Notes: a model not told the origin generated them from the sequence alone. Shown: positions 45,020-56,590, counted from the stretch's first letter. The stretch: 61,571 nt of DNA from Flavobacteriales bacterium (GCA_011526365.1 WTIO01000076.1:1-61571), one strand, 5' to 3'. Program-made: numbers and translations.

Positions 45020-45145
45020 AGAAACGCTTTTAGCATCTTAAATATACCATAAAAAAAATACCAAATGCTATATATTTTTTAAATTGCCTATGTAGTGATC
45101 ACAGGCTGCCCCGCAGTCATTCGTGTATGAAACACCAGTCTTAAC

Positions 45146-45835
45146 ATGTTCCGGCAACAGCAACATCAGAATTATACATTTATCACCCCTACCGTTTGGT
45201 TGGTTGTGATTTTGATGGTGCCTGTACTCGCATGGGCTCAAGTTGAAACCGGAAAACCGCCCAGTACGCCCTTTCCGCAACAACCCGAAGTTCCAAAAAA
45301 AGAATACACTGTACCGCCCCTACCACTTCCCAATCCGCCCAATCCATTTAAGGTGGAAGAACGCGAACAGCAAAAAAATAACTTAAGCATTACCCCAGAA
45401 CAGTTTGTGGACCCTGGTGCACAGTACCTAAAAAAGTTAAACCGCAAGGGGAAATCCAACAAAAATGAGTCGCAAATGAATCCCGAAAACTTTAAGCAAG
45501 ACCAGTATTTGGGAGATTTTCGTGTAGGCTCCAAGCGGGTTCGTGTTATTTTTAGGGATCATGAATATCCCGATGGCGATCGAGTACAAATACTGCTGAA
45601 CGATAGAGTGGTAGTGGCCAATATATTACTGCTTCAAAATTTTAAAGGCTTTGATTTTGAATTGGAAGATGGCTTTAACCGCATAGATTTTGTGGCTTTA
45701 AATCAAGGGGAATCGGGCCCCAACACGGCAGAGGTTCAAGTGTATGACGAAGCGGGCGCATTGCAAGCAGCAGATCGCTGGAACCTGGCTACGGGTGTAA
45801 AAGCTACTTATGTTATTGTTAAAAGTCCAGACTAG
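45146..45835 (+). CDS. Secreted Pro-rich hypothetical protein
   Basis: 229 residues. The N-terminus has a membrane helix/signal (~17-32, cut at AWAQ), then a Pro-rich linker (~38-75: STPFPQQPEVPKKE, PLPLPNPPNPF) and a C-terminal beta domain (~120-225: YLGDFRVGSKRVRVIFRDHE, VQILLNDRVVVAN, FDFELEDGFNRIDFVALNQG). Related proteins occur in Flavobacteriia with no assigned role. Ends in a CTAG shared with the convergent aminotransferase gene. Confidence 0.75.
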   Translation: MFRQQQHQNYTFITPTVWLVVILMVPVLAWAQVETGKPPSTPFPQQPEVPKKEYTVPPLPLPNPPNPFKVEEREQQKNNLSITPEQFVDPGAQYLKKLNRKGKSNKNESQMNPENFKQDQYLGDFRVGSKRVRVIFRDHEYPDGDRVQILLNDRVVVANILLLQNFKGFDFELEDGFNRIDFVALNQGESGPNTAEVQVYDEAGALQAADRWNLATGVKATYVIVKSPD

Positions 45836-46944
45836 CCCTTATATACTTTGAGCATTCCGTCCACAAAACGATCAACCTCCTCTAAAGTACCCGTGCTAAT
45901 TCGACACCAGTCGTAAAATGGCGGGAAGGGCCGCCCAATACGCACCCCTTCCTCTAGCATTTGAGGTCCCAGGTCGCGAATGTCTTTTTTAGAATGAAAA
46001 AACACAAAGTTAGTGCTCGAACGTACATAGGGAAGTTTTAAATAGTCCAGTACGGTATAAATCTTGTCCTTTGCTTCTTTGTTTTTTGCTAAAGAAAATT
46101 TATAAAATGCATCGTCCTGTAGGGCGGCATCTGCAGCAGCTATTGCCAACACATTACTCATGGCGACAACATTTTTCCGAATTGCTGCCGCAATTGACGG
46201 TTTAGCAATTAAATAGCCAATGCGTAGGCCTGCCAGACCATAAACTTTTGAAAAGGTTTTTGAAACAATTACGTTTTCGCCTTTTCGGACTAGGGCATCC
46301 ATAGAGGGGTAGTCAGGGGTTTCAATAAAATCGTAATAGGCTTCATCACTAAAAACAATGGCTTTTTTACTTACACTGCTGCAAAAATCTTCCAATTGCC
46401 TTGCAGGAAGTAAGGTTCCTGTAGGATTGTTGGGGTTGCAAAGAAAAATCATTTTAGTATTGGCATTCACCCTTTGCGCAATGGAATTTAAATCGTACCC
46501 CTTGTTTTCATTTACAGGCACCCAGTTGATTTTTGCACCCCATTGTTCTGCATAGGTCATCATTGCTAAAAATGTGGGTTGCCCCGCAAGGATTTCTCCA
46601 CCACTGTGGGCAAAGGTTAGCCCACTTACTTTTAAGCCCTCCGTAGAGCCTCCAGTAATAATAATGCTCTCGGGCCCAACACCGTGTTTCTTTGCTAGTT
46701 TTTCGGCCAAAGCGTCGCTGTACTGGTAAGGATACCTGCACGCATGACCAAAGGCCGTATTTATGGCTTCCTGTACTTTTTTCGAGGGCCCATAGGGATT
46801 TTCATTAGAGCTTAAACGCACCAAATCTGCTAAAGGACGAGGACGAAAAAGTTCGCGTTCTTGGGCAGTAAGTAAACTGGAAGGGGCTAAGAGCAAACCT
46901 CCAATGCCTAAGGAGGACTGCAACCATTGTCTTCTGTTTTGCAT
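45832..46944 (-). CDS. Aminotransferase class I/II with Tat-like signal
   Basis: 370 residues. The PLP fold is of the histidinol-phosphate aminotransferase type: SSNENPYGPS at the start, NPNNPTG (Asn/Pro turn), SDEAYYDF with Asp200, and the Schiff-base Lys233 in FSKVYGLAGLR. Unlike cytosolic HisC it starts with MQNRRQWLQSS and a Leu/Gly-rich hydrophobic segment ending near residue 27 (LTAQ), a Tat-like export signal. A PLP enzyme folded in the cytoplasm could be exported this way. The physiological substrate outside the cytoplasm is unknown. Confidence 0.87.
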   Translation of the reverse strand: MQNRRQWLQSSLGIGGLLLAPSSLLTAQERELFRPRPLADLVRLSSNENPYGPSKKVQEAINTAFGHACRYPYQYSDALAEKLAKKHGVGPESIIITGGSTEGLKVSGLTFAHSGGEILAGQPTFLAMMTYAEQWGAKINWVPVNENKGYDLNSIAQRVNANTKMIFLCNPNNPTGTLLPARQLEDFCSSVSKKAIVFSDEAYYDFIETPDYPSMDALVRKGENVIVSKTFSKVYGLAGLRIGYLIAKPSIAAAIRKNVVAMSNVLAIAAADAALQDDAFYKFSLAKNKEAKDKIYTVLDYLKLPYVRSSTNFVFFHSKKDIRDLGPQMLEEGVRIGRPFPPFYDWCRISTGTLEEVDRFVDGMLKVYKG

Positions 46945-47012
46945 CGTTCTTCTTTTCCCTAAAGTTCATAAATAATTAAAGGATTACAAAATTAATTACC
47001 TATTTTACCCCA

Positions 47013-48362
47013 ATGGAACACTTGCTCTCTACACTCGAACAAGGGATTTCACAATTGATTGCCCCCCTGGAATGGGTGATGTTGTTGCTTATAATTGGTG
47101 GCGGTTTGTACTTGGTAGTTCAGTCAAAAGCACAACCCTTGGGAAAGTTGAAGAGCGCTTTTTCACTATTGCTAAGCAAAGAAAAAGCACAGCCTGGAAT
47201 TTCGCGTTTTCAAGCCCTTAGTGCAGTACTCGCTGCAACGGTAGGCCTTGGCAATATTTCTGGGGTAGCTATAGCCATTCATATGGGTGGCCCCGGCATT
47301 ATTGTTTGGATGGTATTAACGGCATTTATTGGCGCGGTAATTAAGTTTTACTCCTGTACCATTGCAGTACAATTACGCCAAACAGATGCCGAAGGGAACC
47401 CTTTAGGTGGCCCCATGTACTACATGACTATTGGGGTAAAAAAATGGGGGAAACCCATGGCAGTTTGGTTTTCTATTGCAGGGCTTTTTGGGGTGCTCCC
47501 TGCCTTTACCACCAATCAATTGACCCAAACCATAGTAGATGTTGTTCAGCCTCATACGTTTACCACAATTTCTCAGTTCAATTGGAAACTGACCATTGGG
47601 GTTGTTTTGGCTGTGGCAAGCTCCTTTGTAATTTTTGGAGGACTCAAGACCATTGTTAAAGTTACCTCTGGACTTGTGCCAGTAATGGTTCTACTGTATT
47701 TTTCTATGGGGCTTTTTATTTTACTTACAAACGCAGGAGAAATACTACCTTCCTTATCACTCATTTTTTCATCAGCTTTTGATTTAAAAACAGCAGCAGT
47801 AGGAGGCTTTTGGGGCTTGGTATTATTAGGAGTGCGTAGGGCAGTATTTTCCAATGAAAGTGGGGTAGGAAACGCCCCAATGTATCACGGACAGTCCCAA
47901 ACAAAAAAAGGAACAGACGAAGGTTTGGTTGCCATGTTAGGCCCCTTGTTGGATACGGGCCTAGTTTGCGTAATCACAGGACTAATTGTGATCATCAGTG
48001 GAGCGTATCAAATACCAGAGTTGAATGGAATTTCACTAACCCTCGTGGCCTTCGAACGCTTGTTTTTTGGTATTGGGGACGTGCTCCTTCTACTTATGGT
48101 GCTGGTGTTTGGTGTATCCACCTTATTTACCTATTCCTACTATGGAGTAAAATGCTTTGGTTTTCTCACCCACCCCAAATGGGGAAACATTTACAACTAT
48201 ATCTATGTGGGAAGTATTATTATTTCTGCCATCGTTACCGTTGAAGTTGTCATTGGAATTATTGATCTGGCCTTTGCTCTAATGTGTATTCCCAATATGA
48301 TAGCGGTTTTACTTCTCTCCGGAAGAGTAAAAAAAGAAATGAAAGAACGCGCTTGGATTTAA
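47013..48362 (+). CDS. Alanine:cation symporter (AGCS family)
   Basis: 449 residues with about ten hydrophobic helices. The AGCS signatures are FQALSAVLAATVGLGNISGVA, GGPGIIVWM, GNPLGGPMYYM and NESGVGNAPM (each shown in part). It imports alanine or glycine with Na+ or H+. The product is close to the family's usual length. It is convergent with the S9 peptidase gene (shared TTAA). Confidence 0.94.
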   Translation: MEHLLSTLEQGISQLIAPLEWVMLLLIIGGGLYLVVQSKAQPLGKLKSAFSLLLSKEKAQPGISRFQALSAVLAATVGLGNISGVAIAIHMGGPGIIVWMVLTAFIGAVIKFYSCTIAVQLRQTDAEGNPLGGPMYYMTIGVKKWGKPMAVWFSIAGLFGVLPAFTTNQLTQTIVDVVQPHTFTTISQFNWKLTIGVVLAVASSFVIFGGLKTIVKVTSGLVPVMVLLYFSMGLFILLTNAGEILPSLSLIFSSAFDLKTAAVGGFWGLVLLGVRRAVFSNESGVGNAPMYHGQSQTKKGTDEGLVAMLGPLLDTGLVCVITGLIVIISGAYQIPELNGISLTLVAFERLFFGIGDVLLLLMVLVFGVSTLFTYSYYGVKCFGFLTHPKWGNIYNYIYVGSIIISAIVTVEVVIGIIDLAFALMCIPNMIAVLLLSGRVKKEMKERAWI

Positions 48363-50374
48363 TCCCGATATTTGTTCAACCACGAGAGTACATGCGCCAC
48401 TTTGGTAATCAAGTTGCTCGGCCGGTTGGCAATTCCATGACTGGCTTCTGGGATTTCCACTAACACTGTGGGCACCTTGCGAAGTTTTAAGGCGTGATAC
48501 AATTGCTTGGCTTCACTGGGTGGCGTGCGTAAATCTTCCATGCCCACCATAACCATGGTAGGTGTATTTACATTTTCTACCAACGATAGGGGCGAAAAAT
48601 TCCAATAGGCTTCAAAGTTTTCCCAAGGCTGCCCCGGAAAGCGGGTGTTGGCATATTGAAAATAATTGTCGGCCACAAGCGTTTTGCTAATCCAATTCAT
48701 TACAGGTTTAACCACTACTGCTGCCCGAAAACGGTTGTTTTTCCCAATCATCCATGCTGTCATAATACCTCCAGCGCTACCCCCTGTAACGTACAATTGA
48801 TCTTCATGTGCAATGCCTTTTGCAATGCAATAATCTACACCGTCCATTACGTCATTATAATCCTGTCCGGGATAGTTGTGATGCAACAGATTAGCAAACT
48901 CTTCCCCATAACTTGTACTCCCCCTAGGGTTGGGATAAAATACAATATAGCCTGCAGCAGCGTACAGCTGTAGTTCTGCCGAAAAGCGATTCCCATAATT
49001 GGAAATTGGGCCCCCGTGATTTTCGACTAGCAGGGGATATTTTTTTGCAGGATCGTAATTAGGAGGATATACCAACCACCCCTGGATACGTCGTTGATCA
49101 TAGGAAGAAGTGTACCACACCGTTTCTACTTTTCCCAGTTGTTTCCCCCCCAAATTCATCGCGTTTAAATGCGTAAGTTGACGCTTGCCTTTAGCGGTAA
49201 TAACTGCCAATTCTGCTGGGTGCTCGGGAAGGGTTTTGGTGTAAGCAATTTGCCCATTTTTAGACACCGAAAACGATCCGCCACCATAGGGGCGCCCTAT
49301 ACTGGTTCCCCCTACTTGTTGCGCCAGTGGTCGTACTTTTCCTTTTAAATCGAGGAAGGCAATTTTTGTGTCCCCTTCGCGATCGTATTGTACATAAAGC
49401 CCCTTGCTGTCAGCAGCCCAATAGTAGCTTTGAATACTCGCGTCAATGGCGCTACTCAATAGTTGTTTTTGACTTCCGTCGGGCAGCATAATAGACAACT
49501 GCCTGTTTTGGTAGGCTTGTACGCGATCGGTATAGCCAACATATGCGATATATTTTCCATTTGGAGCTACTTGCGGGGCACTATCAGGCCCCTGGCGATC
49601 CGTAAGTACGGTAATTTTTTTATCTGAAATGGTGAGGGTATAAACTTCTGAATTTCTAAAGTCATACTCCCAATCTGCATCTCTGTTGGCACTAAAGTAA
49701 ATGGACTTTCCGTCAGGAGACCAACTGATGGGCCCACGATGATTAAAGTCGCCCGTAGTCAGTTGAATGGCTCCCGAACCCTCGGCAGCAATCATAAAAA
49801 TATGGGTATGCCCCGGAAGGATATAGCCACGACCGTCGGCTTCATGATATAGACGGTCGGTAATACGAGGTTTTTTGGCCCATTTGGCTCCTTTGGGTGC
49901 TGCAGGCATTTGCACCAATACAGGAGGTTTTGCAGCTACTTTCATCGTAAATACCAACCGACGCCCATCGGGAGACCAGCTCAGGTTGCTAGGGCTGCCC
50001 TGAAGTTGTGAAATTTTAGCTGTTTGCTTAGTGCTTGTCCAATACACATATATCTCGGCCCCTTCTGAAGTAGGGCGAATATAAGCCAAACGGTCACCAT
50101 TGGGAGACCAAGTAGCACCGTATTCACTTCCTTCATAGGCAGTTAACTTTTGATGTCCCGCTCCAGAAGCATTCCTAATCCATAAATTCCCTGCAGCACG
50201 GTCTTTCATAATATCCATCTGCATTCTTCGATACACAATTTGATTCCCATCGGGATGGATTTGAGGATCACGAACATATTGTAAATCGAATACATCTTCG
50301 TATTGGAATAAATTTTCTTGTGCTACAGCAGTGCTGCCGATTATTAAAAAAAGGAAAAGAAGTCTTTTGCTCAT
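48359..50374 (-). CDS. S9-family prolyl oligopeptidase/acylaminoacyl peptidase
   Basis: 671 residues from the second Met (ATG 50374), which gives a clean signal MSKRLLFLFLIIGSTAVAQE; the preceding MLP is dropped. The N-terminal WD40-like beta-propeller (~30-390) carries WSPDG-type motifs; the C-terminal alpha/beta-hydrolase has the nucleophile elbow GGSAGG, Asp in GMEDLRTPPSE and His in EASHGI. It cleaves oligopeptides in the periplasm. It lies 41 bases upstream of the PLP dehydratase end on the same strand. Confidence 0.92.
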   Translation of the reverse strand: MSKRLLFLFLIIGSTAVAQENLFQYEDVFDLQYVRDPQIHPDGNQIVYRRMQMDIMKDRAAGNLWIRNASGAGHQKLTAYEGSEYGATWSPNGDRLAYIRPTSEGAEIYVYWTSTKQTAKISQLQGSPSNLSWSPDGRRLVFTMKVAAKPPVLVQMPAAPKGAKWAKKPRITDRLYHEADGRGYILPGHTHIFMIAAEGSGAIQLTTGDFNHRGPISWSPDGKSIYFSANRDADWEYDFRNSEVYTLTISDKKITVLTDRQGPDSAPQVAPNGKYIAYVGYTDRVQAYQNRQLSIMLPDGSQKQLLSSAIDASIQSYYWAADSKGLYVQYDREGDTKIAFLDLKGKVRPLAQQVGGTSIGRPYGGGSFSVSKNGQIAYTKTLPEHPAELAVITAKGKRQLTHLNAMNLGGKQLGKVETVWYTSSYDQRRIQGWLVYPPNYDPAKKYPLLVENHGGPISNYGNRFSAELQLYAAAGYIVFYPNPRGSTSYGEEFANLLHHNYPGQDYNDVMDGVDYCIAKGIAHEDQLYVTGGSAGGIMTAWMIGKNNRFRAAVVVKPVMNWISKTLVADNYFQYANTRFPGQPWENFEAYWNFSPLSLVENVNTPTMVMVGMEDLRTPPSEAKQLYHALKLRKVPTVLVEIPEASHGIANRPSNLITKVAHVLSWLNKYRD

Positions 50375-50414
50375 GGGTAACAATTTGTAAATAATAGTAC
50401 CAATATACTAGAAA

Positions 50415-51359
50415 TTAAAAGGGGAGGCTACTAAGGTCTACATTCCCACCAGTAATAATAATGCCTACAGATTTATTTTTATACTGCTCCTTATTTTTTA
50501 ACACAGCAGCTAGGGGTGGAGCACAGGAAGGTTCACAAATTATTTTCAAACGCTCCCAAATGAGTCGCATAGCAGCAATGATTTCATCCTCAGAAACAGT
50601 TGTAATTGCCGTTGCACCCCCTAAAATAATTGGAAAAGTGAGGCTTCCTAAGGAGGTCTTTAAGCCATCTGCTATGGTTTGTGGATTCTTTACGGGAATG
50701 TGTTTTTTTTGTTTAAAAGAGGCATGGGCATCAGCGGCATTTTCGGGCTCAGCCAGTACAACTTTTGTCTTGGGCGAATAAGTTTGCGTAGCCAAAATAC
50801 TTCCTGCGGCTAAACCACCACCACCCACAGGACAAAGCAAATAGTCTAAGTTCTGATACTCTTCATAAATTTCTTTGGCACAGCTGGCTTGCCCATAAAT
50901 GACCGCCCAATCATTAAATGGAGGAATAAAGTGCGCTCCCGTAGCTTCCACGATACGATCACAAGCCTCTTTTCGGGCAGTTTCTGTAGGGGTACAAAAA
51001 GTAATACGTCCCCCGTAGGATTCAACGGCAGCAATTTTTGCTTTAGGCGCATTCTCAGGCATTACTATGTAGGCGGTGTTTCCTGTGAGTTTTGCTGCCA
51101 TGGCCACAGCTTGTCCGTGATTTCCCGATGAGTGCGTGGCAAATCCTTTTTTTTGGTCAGCAGCCGATAGGGACATCACAGCATTGGCCGCCCCCCGCAT
51201 TTTAAAGGCCCCTACCTTTTGAAAGTTTTCGCATTTAAAATACAGTCGTGTCCCAGTAATAATGTTCAAGGAATCTGAAGTTAAAATTGGAGTACGATGA
51301 ATAATAGGCGCTATCCGTTGATGTGCCACGGCAATATTATCCTGATGTTTTTGGGTCAT
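50415..51359 (-). CDS. PLP-dependent threonine/serine dehydratase or serine racemase
   Basis: 314 residues from ATG 51359 (a longer frame from 51419 is rejected). The PLP Lys is K53 in VGAFKMRGA; the Gly-rich phosphate loop is CPVGGGGLAAGS; SSGNHGQA matches the substrate-binding loop. The C-terminal regulatory ACT domain of biosynthetic threonine deaminase is missing, so it is a short catabolic dehydratase or racemase. Cytoplasmic. With the nearby alanine symporter and S9 peptidase it would feed amino acids into pyruvate. Confidence 0.9.
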   Translation of the reverse strand: MTQKHQDNIAVAHQRIAPIIHRTPILTSDSLNIITGTRLYFKCENFQKVGAFKMRGAANAVMSLSAADQKKGFATHSSGNHGQAVAMAAKLTGNTAYIVMPENAPKAKIAAVESYGGRITFCTPTETARKEACDRIVEATGAHFIPPFNDWAVIYGQASCAKEIYEEYQNLDYLLCPVGGGGLAAGSILATQTYSPKTKVVLAEPENAADAHASFKQKKHIPVKNPQTIADGLKTSLGSLTFPIILGGATAITTVSEDEIIAAMRLIWERLKIICEPSCAPPLAAVLKNKEQYKNKSVGIIITGGNVDLSSLPF

Positions 51360-51535
51360 AATATCTTCTTCCACAAGCCTTAAAATACAAAAAAACACGG
51401 CACCCTGTTGAAAAATCAAATGTAGATCAAATGCCGCCCATCCTTAAAACAAACCTGGATTCAAATTATAGTTATATAGGAAATCTTGATGGCAGGCCAT
51501 AGGGGGTTTGACAAAACTTTTGTTTATTGATGTAG

Positions 51536-53785
<2,250 letters not shown>

Positions 53786-53803
53786 CTAAATCATTTTTTG
53801 ATC

Positions 53804-53860
53804 AAATACCCCGGGGGTTTAGGTTAATTTATTGCCCAATACACCTGGGGTATTTATTTT
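53804..53860 (+). terminator. Possible terminator after katG
   Basis: AAATACCCC (53804-53812) pairs perfectly with GGGGTATTT (53847-53855), but the loop is 34 bases, and the T-rich tail begins several bases later. It could be a weak terminator or an inverted-repeat processing signal. Confidence 0.4.
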
Positions 53861-53880
53861 AAGTTTTTTTGCCAAAAAAA

Positions 53881-53911
53881 TTTGACAAACGCAATTTAGA
53901 AGTTACCTTTG
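53881..53911 (+). promoter_or_regulatory. Strong Bacteroidota promoter of a small transcription unit
   Basis: TTTG (53881-53884, in TTTGACA) followed after exactly 19 bases by TACCTTTG (53904-53911). Both elements match the consensus. The transcription start should lie near 53917. The next gene starts only at 54103, and a terminator intervenes at 53946-53982. Confidence 0.8.
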
Positions 53912-53916
53912 CGGCT

Positions 53917-53982
53917 CAATTCATTTTGAATTGGTTTATGGTTATAGGCTGTCAGGCAATACTTGTTTGGCAGCCTTTTTTT
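53917..53982 (+). ncRNA. Candidate small RNA or transcription attenuator upstream of glycerate kinase
   Basis: A transcript of about 66 bases starting at the consensus promoter would contain a small hairpin CAATTC/GAATTG (53917-53933 region), then a terminator stem. It has no start codon with a plausible frame. It may be an independent sRNA, or a leader that stops transcription unless a signal allows read-through into the glycerate genes starting at 54103. Not a family I recognise. Confidence 0.55.
53946..53982 (+). terminator. Terminator of the small transcription unit
   Basis: AGGCTGTC (53946-53953) pairs with GGCAGCCT (53969-53976), eight pairs with one G-T, loop of 15 bases, followed by TTTTTTATT. 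A strong intrinsic terminator form. Confidence 0.8.
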
Positions 53983-54102
53983 ATTGACTAAATTTGAAAG
54001 AACTACCACAGCGAAGCAACTTCAAATGCCTCCCTTTTTTAAATGCAGTTTGGTTACCTGGGTTGCTGCCGTAAACGTGGTGGGGCAGATGCAATATTAG
54101 TG

Positions 54103-55236
54103 ATGAAATACCTTCTTGTTCCAGATAAATTTAAAGGCTCGGCCACGGCACATGAAGTTGTTGGAGCACTAGCTCAAGGAATAAAACAATCACAGCCCGA
54201 GGCAATTATTCACACTATTATTGCTTCAGACGGAGGCGATGGTTTTTTAGATTGTATAGCCTCCGCCCAACCCATAGAACGAATTAGTGCCTCAACCAAA
54301 AATGCATTGCAGCAACCCATTACCGCTGATTTTGGTTTCGACCCTACCACCAAAACTGCCTATATCGAATTGGCGCAAGCCTCTGGACTAGCACAATTAG
54401 CTGGCCAATCCTATTCTATTTTAAAAACATCAACTTTTGGTACGGGATTGCAAATTCAGCAGGCCCTTGCTAAAGGTGCTCAGCACCTTGTATTAGGATT
54501 GGGAGGTAGTGCTACCAACGATGCAGGAATGGGAATAGCATCGGCCCTGGGAGTTACATTTTTAGATGTTGATGGAAAGCCCATTAAACCCTGTTCTGGG
54601 AATCTGTTTGATATACATCAACTCTTCCTTCCCGTTAATAACCCCTTAGAAGGTATCGGCGTTACTGTTGTAAACGATGTGACAAATCCCTTGTTAGGCC
54701 CTCGGGGAGCTGTAGCCACCTATGCTCCACAAAAAGGAGCAACAGCAGAAGAGATGAAGGTTTTAGAAAAAGGCTTGCAACATTTGGCACAGCTTTTAGA
54801 TGCTGTCACAGGGGGTACATATTCTACTACTCCAGGAGCTGGAGCTGCCGGGGGAACAGCTTATGGCATCGCACAATTGTTTTCGGCCAAGCTGTGTACA
54901 GGGGCAGAATTTTTACTGGAATACACCCCTTTAGCACAATGGGTGGCCAAAGAAAGTTACACCTATATAATTACTGGCGAGGGGGCATGGGACGAACAAT
55001 CCTTGCAAGGAAAAGTTGTTGGGACGGTGTGTTTGCTGGCTGCTCAACACCACATCCCCGTTGTTATTGTTTGTGGAACAGCAGCAGTAAAAATGATTGA
55101 AACACCTCCTGCGGGAGTACAAAAAGTGCTGCCTCTAAAAACTGCGGTCCGTTCGGCTTCGTACTGCATGAAAAACGCAAAATCCTTGATTGCTTCAGAA
55201 ATTGCAGTATTTTTAAATCAAAAGGCCGCAAAGTGA
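54103..55236 (+). CDS. glxK: Glycerate 2-kinase
   Basis: 377 residues from ATG 54103; the frame from 54043 adds 20 residues rich in Cys/Gly and is rejected, because MKYLLVPDKFKGS is the usual start. The GlxK/GarK family pattern is visible: PDKFKGSATA, SDGGDGFLD, GLGGSATNDAG (about 140-150), GARGA-like loop (LLGPRGAVATYAPQKGA), and ITGEGAWDEQS near the C-terminus. It phosphorylates D-glycerate with ATP to 2-phosphoglycerate. It overlaps the GntP permease start (TGATG), so the two are coupled. Confidence 0.93.
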   Translation: MKYLLVPDKFKGSATAHEVVGALAQGIKQSQPEAIIHTIIASDGGDGFLDCIASAQPIERISASTKNALQQPITADFGFDPTTKTAYIELAQASGLAQLAGQSYSILKTSTFGTGLQIQQALAKGAQHLVLGLGGSATNDAGMGIASALGVTFLDVDGKPIKPCSGNLFDIHQLFLPVNNPLEGIGVTVVNDVTNPLLGPRGAVATYAPQKGATAEEMKVLEKGLQHLAQLLDAVTGGTYSTTPGAGAAGGTAYGIAQLFSAKLCTGAEFLLEYTPLAQWVAKESYTYIITGEGAWDEQSLQGKVVGTVCLLAAQHHIPVVIVCGTAAVKMIETPPAGVQKVLPLKTAVRSASYCMKNAKSLIASEIAVFLNQKAAK

Positions 55237-56561
55237 TGTTGCATCCATATATAATAGTGGCGTTAGCACTAGCGCTTATCATTTTACTCAGTTTTAAACT
55301 GAAGTTGCATCCCTTTCTTTCTCTTTTTGTAGGAGCATTGTTTACTGGAATACTCTCTGGTCAAGGGATAGAAAGTGTTATTGCCCAATTGATATCTGGT
55401 TTTGGCACCACCTTAGGGCAAATAGGATGGATTATAGCTTTTGGAACCCTTTTAGGGGTACTGCTCGAAAAAACAAAAGCTACACAAATTATTGTGGGGT
55501 ATCTTTTGCGTTGGATAGGTATTCGACGTGCAGGCTTGGCATTAAATCTTACGGGCTTTTTAGTGGCAATTCCGGTGTTTTGTGATGCAGCTTTCATATT
55601 GTTATCGGGCATTAACAAAGGGTTACAAAAAAAGACGGGCCTCCCCCTTTCATTTTTTTCTACTGCCTTAGCCACAGGACTCTATGCGGCCCATGTTTTT
55701 GTCCCCCCCACTCCAGGGCCACTGGCGGCGGCGGCTCTTCTGGACGCCAATTTGGGTTATGTACTAATAGGGGGGCTTTCCATGGCTTTTCCAGTAGCAC
55801 TGGTAGGGTATTTTTGGGCAAAGTTCACCCATAAAAAACAACTTTTGCAACTGCAGTCCTTCCAAGCGTCACCAAAAGCGCCAAGCGCTAGGGCTACAAA
55901 GGTATTTTTACCCATACTTGTTCCAGTATTGTTAATTGCATTTAAAGCTGTTGGAAACTATCCTGAACTGACACTCAAACAAACTTGGGGCTTTGCATTG
56001 CTCCAATTTTTAGGGCATCCTATAATTGCACTTTGTGTGGGGATTAGTATTGCTTATTTCAGTAATTATACCTTATTGCAAAACGAAAAACAATTGCCAC
56101 AATGGATTAGTGATGGTTTGGCCCAAGCGGGAGTCATTATTCTAGTTACGGGTGCAGGAGGGGCCTTTGGTGCGGTGCTTAAAGGGCTTCAAATTGCCGA
56201 TACATTGGCAGCTACTTCTGCTACACCGCTACTGGCCCTAACTTTAATTTTTGGCATGGCCGCTATACTCAAAACAGCGCAAGGCTCTTCTACGGTTGCC
56301 ATAGTAACTACCGCAGCACTGGTAGCACCCATTCTTACAACTTTGGGCCTCGCGAATCCTCTGGGAAAAGTTTGTAGCGTATTGGCCATTGGAGGCGGAG
56401 CATTAACTGTTTCCCATATCAATGATTCCTATTTTTGGGTGGTGTCTCAATTTTCTGAAATGACTCCAAAACAAGCCCTAAAATACTATACCACAGCTAC
56501 AGCCCTGCAGGGTGTCACAGCACTAGGGCTCTTGCTTTTGGGATATTTTTTACTTTCCTAA
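55236..56561 (+). CDS. GntP-family permease, probable glycerate transporter
   Basis: 441 residues with 12-13 hydrophobic helices. The GntP family signs are the short opening LHPYIIVALALALIILLSFKL, GVLLEKTKATQ, PVFCDAAFILLSGI, PPTPGPLAAA and the C-terminal ING-like SHINDSYFWVV segment. The preferred start is ATG 55236, which overlaps the glycerate kinase stop by one base (TGATG); GTG at 55233 is the alternative. Because of the kinase next to it, D-glycerate is the likeliest substrate rather than gluconate. Confidence 0.9.
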   Translation: MLHPYIIVALALALIILLSFKLKLHPFLSLFVGALFTGILSGQGIESVIAQLISGFGTTLGQIGWIIAFGTLLGVLLEKTKATQIIVGYLLRWIGIRRAGLALNLTGFLVAIPVFCDAAFILLSGINKGLQKKTGLPLSFFSTALATGLYAAHVFVPPTPGPLAAAALLDANLGYVLIGGLSMAFPVALVGYFWAKFTHKKQLLQLQSFQASPKAPSARATKVFLPILVPVLLIAFKAVGNYPELTLKQTWGFALLQFLGHPIIALCVGISIAYFSNYTLLQNEKQLPQWISDGLAQAGVIILVTGAGGAFGAVLKGLQIADTLAATSATPLLALTLIFGMAAILKTAQGSSTVAIVTTAALVAPILTTLGLANPLGKVCSVLAIGGGALTVSHINDSYFWVVSQFSEMTPKQALKYYTTATALQGVTALGLLLLGYFLLS

Positions 56562-56563
56562 CA

Positions 56564-56588
56564 TTTATTTAAAATAATTCTAAATAAA
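56564..56588. promoter_or_regulatory. 25-bp palindrome, candidate metal-regulator box (upstream)
   Basis: Centred on 56576, the arms TTTATTTAAAAT and ATTCTAAATAAA match at 11 of 12 positions. It lies just before the -33 region of the TonB receptor promoter. The sequence is similar to Fur/IdeR-type boxes seen before iron receptors in Bacteroidota; the regulator itself is not in the window. Confidence 0.65.
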
Positions 56589-56590
56589 CT

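Noticed and set aside
51417-51424. TACATTTG on the minus strand upstream of the PLP dehydratase gene
   Set aside because: No TTTG at 17-23 bases upstream (nearest useful one 25 bases away), so not called a promoter.
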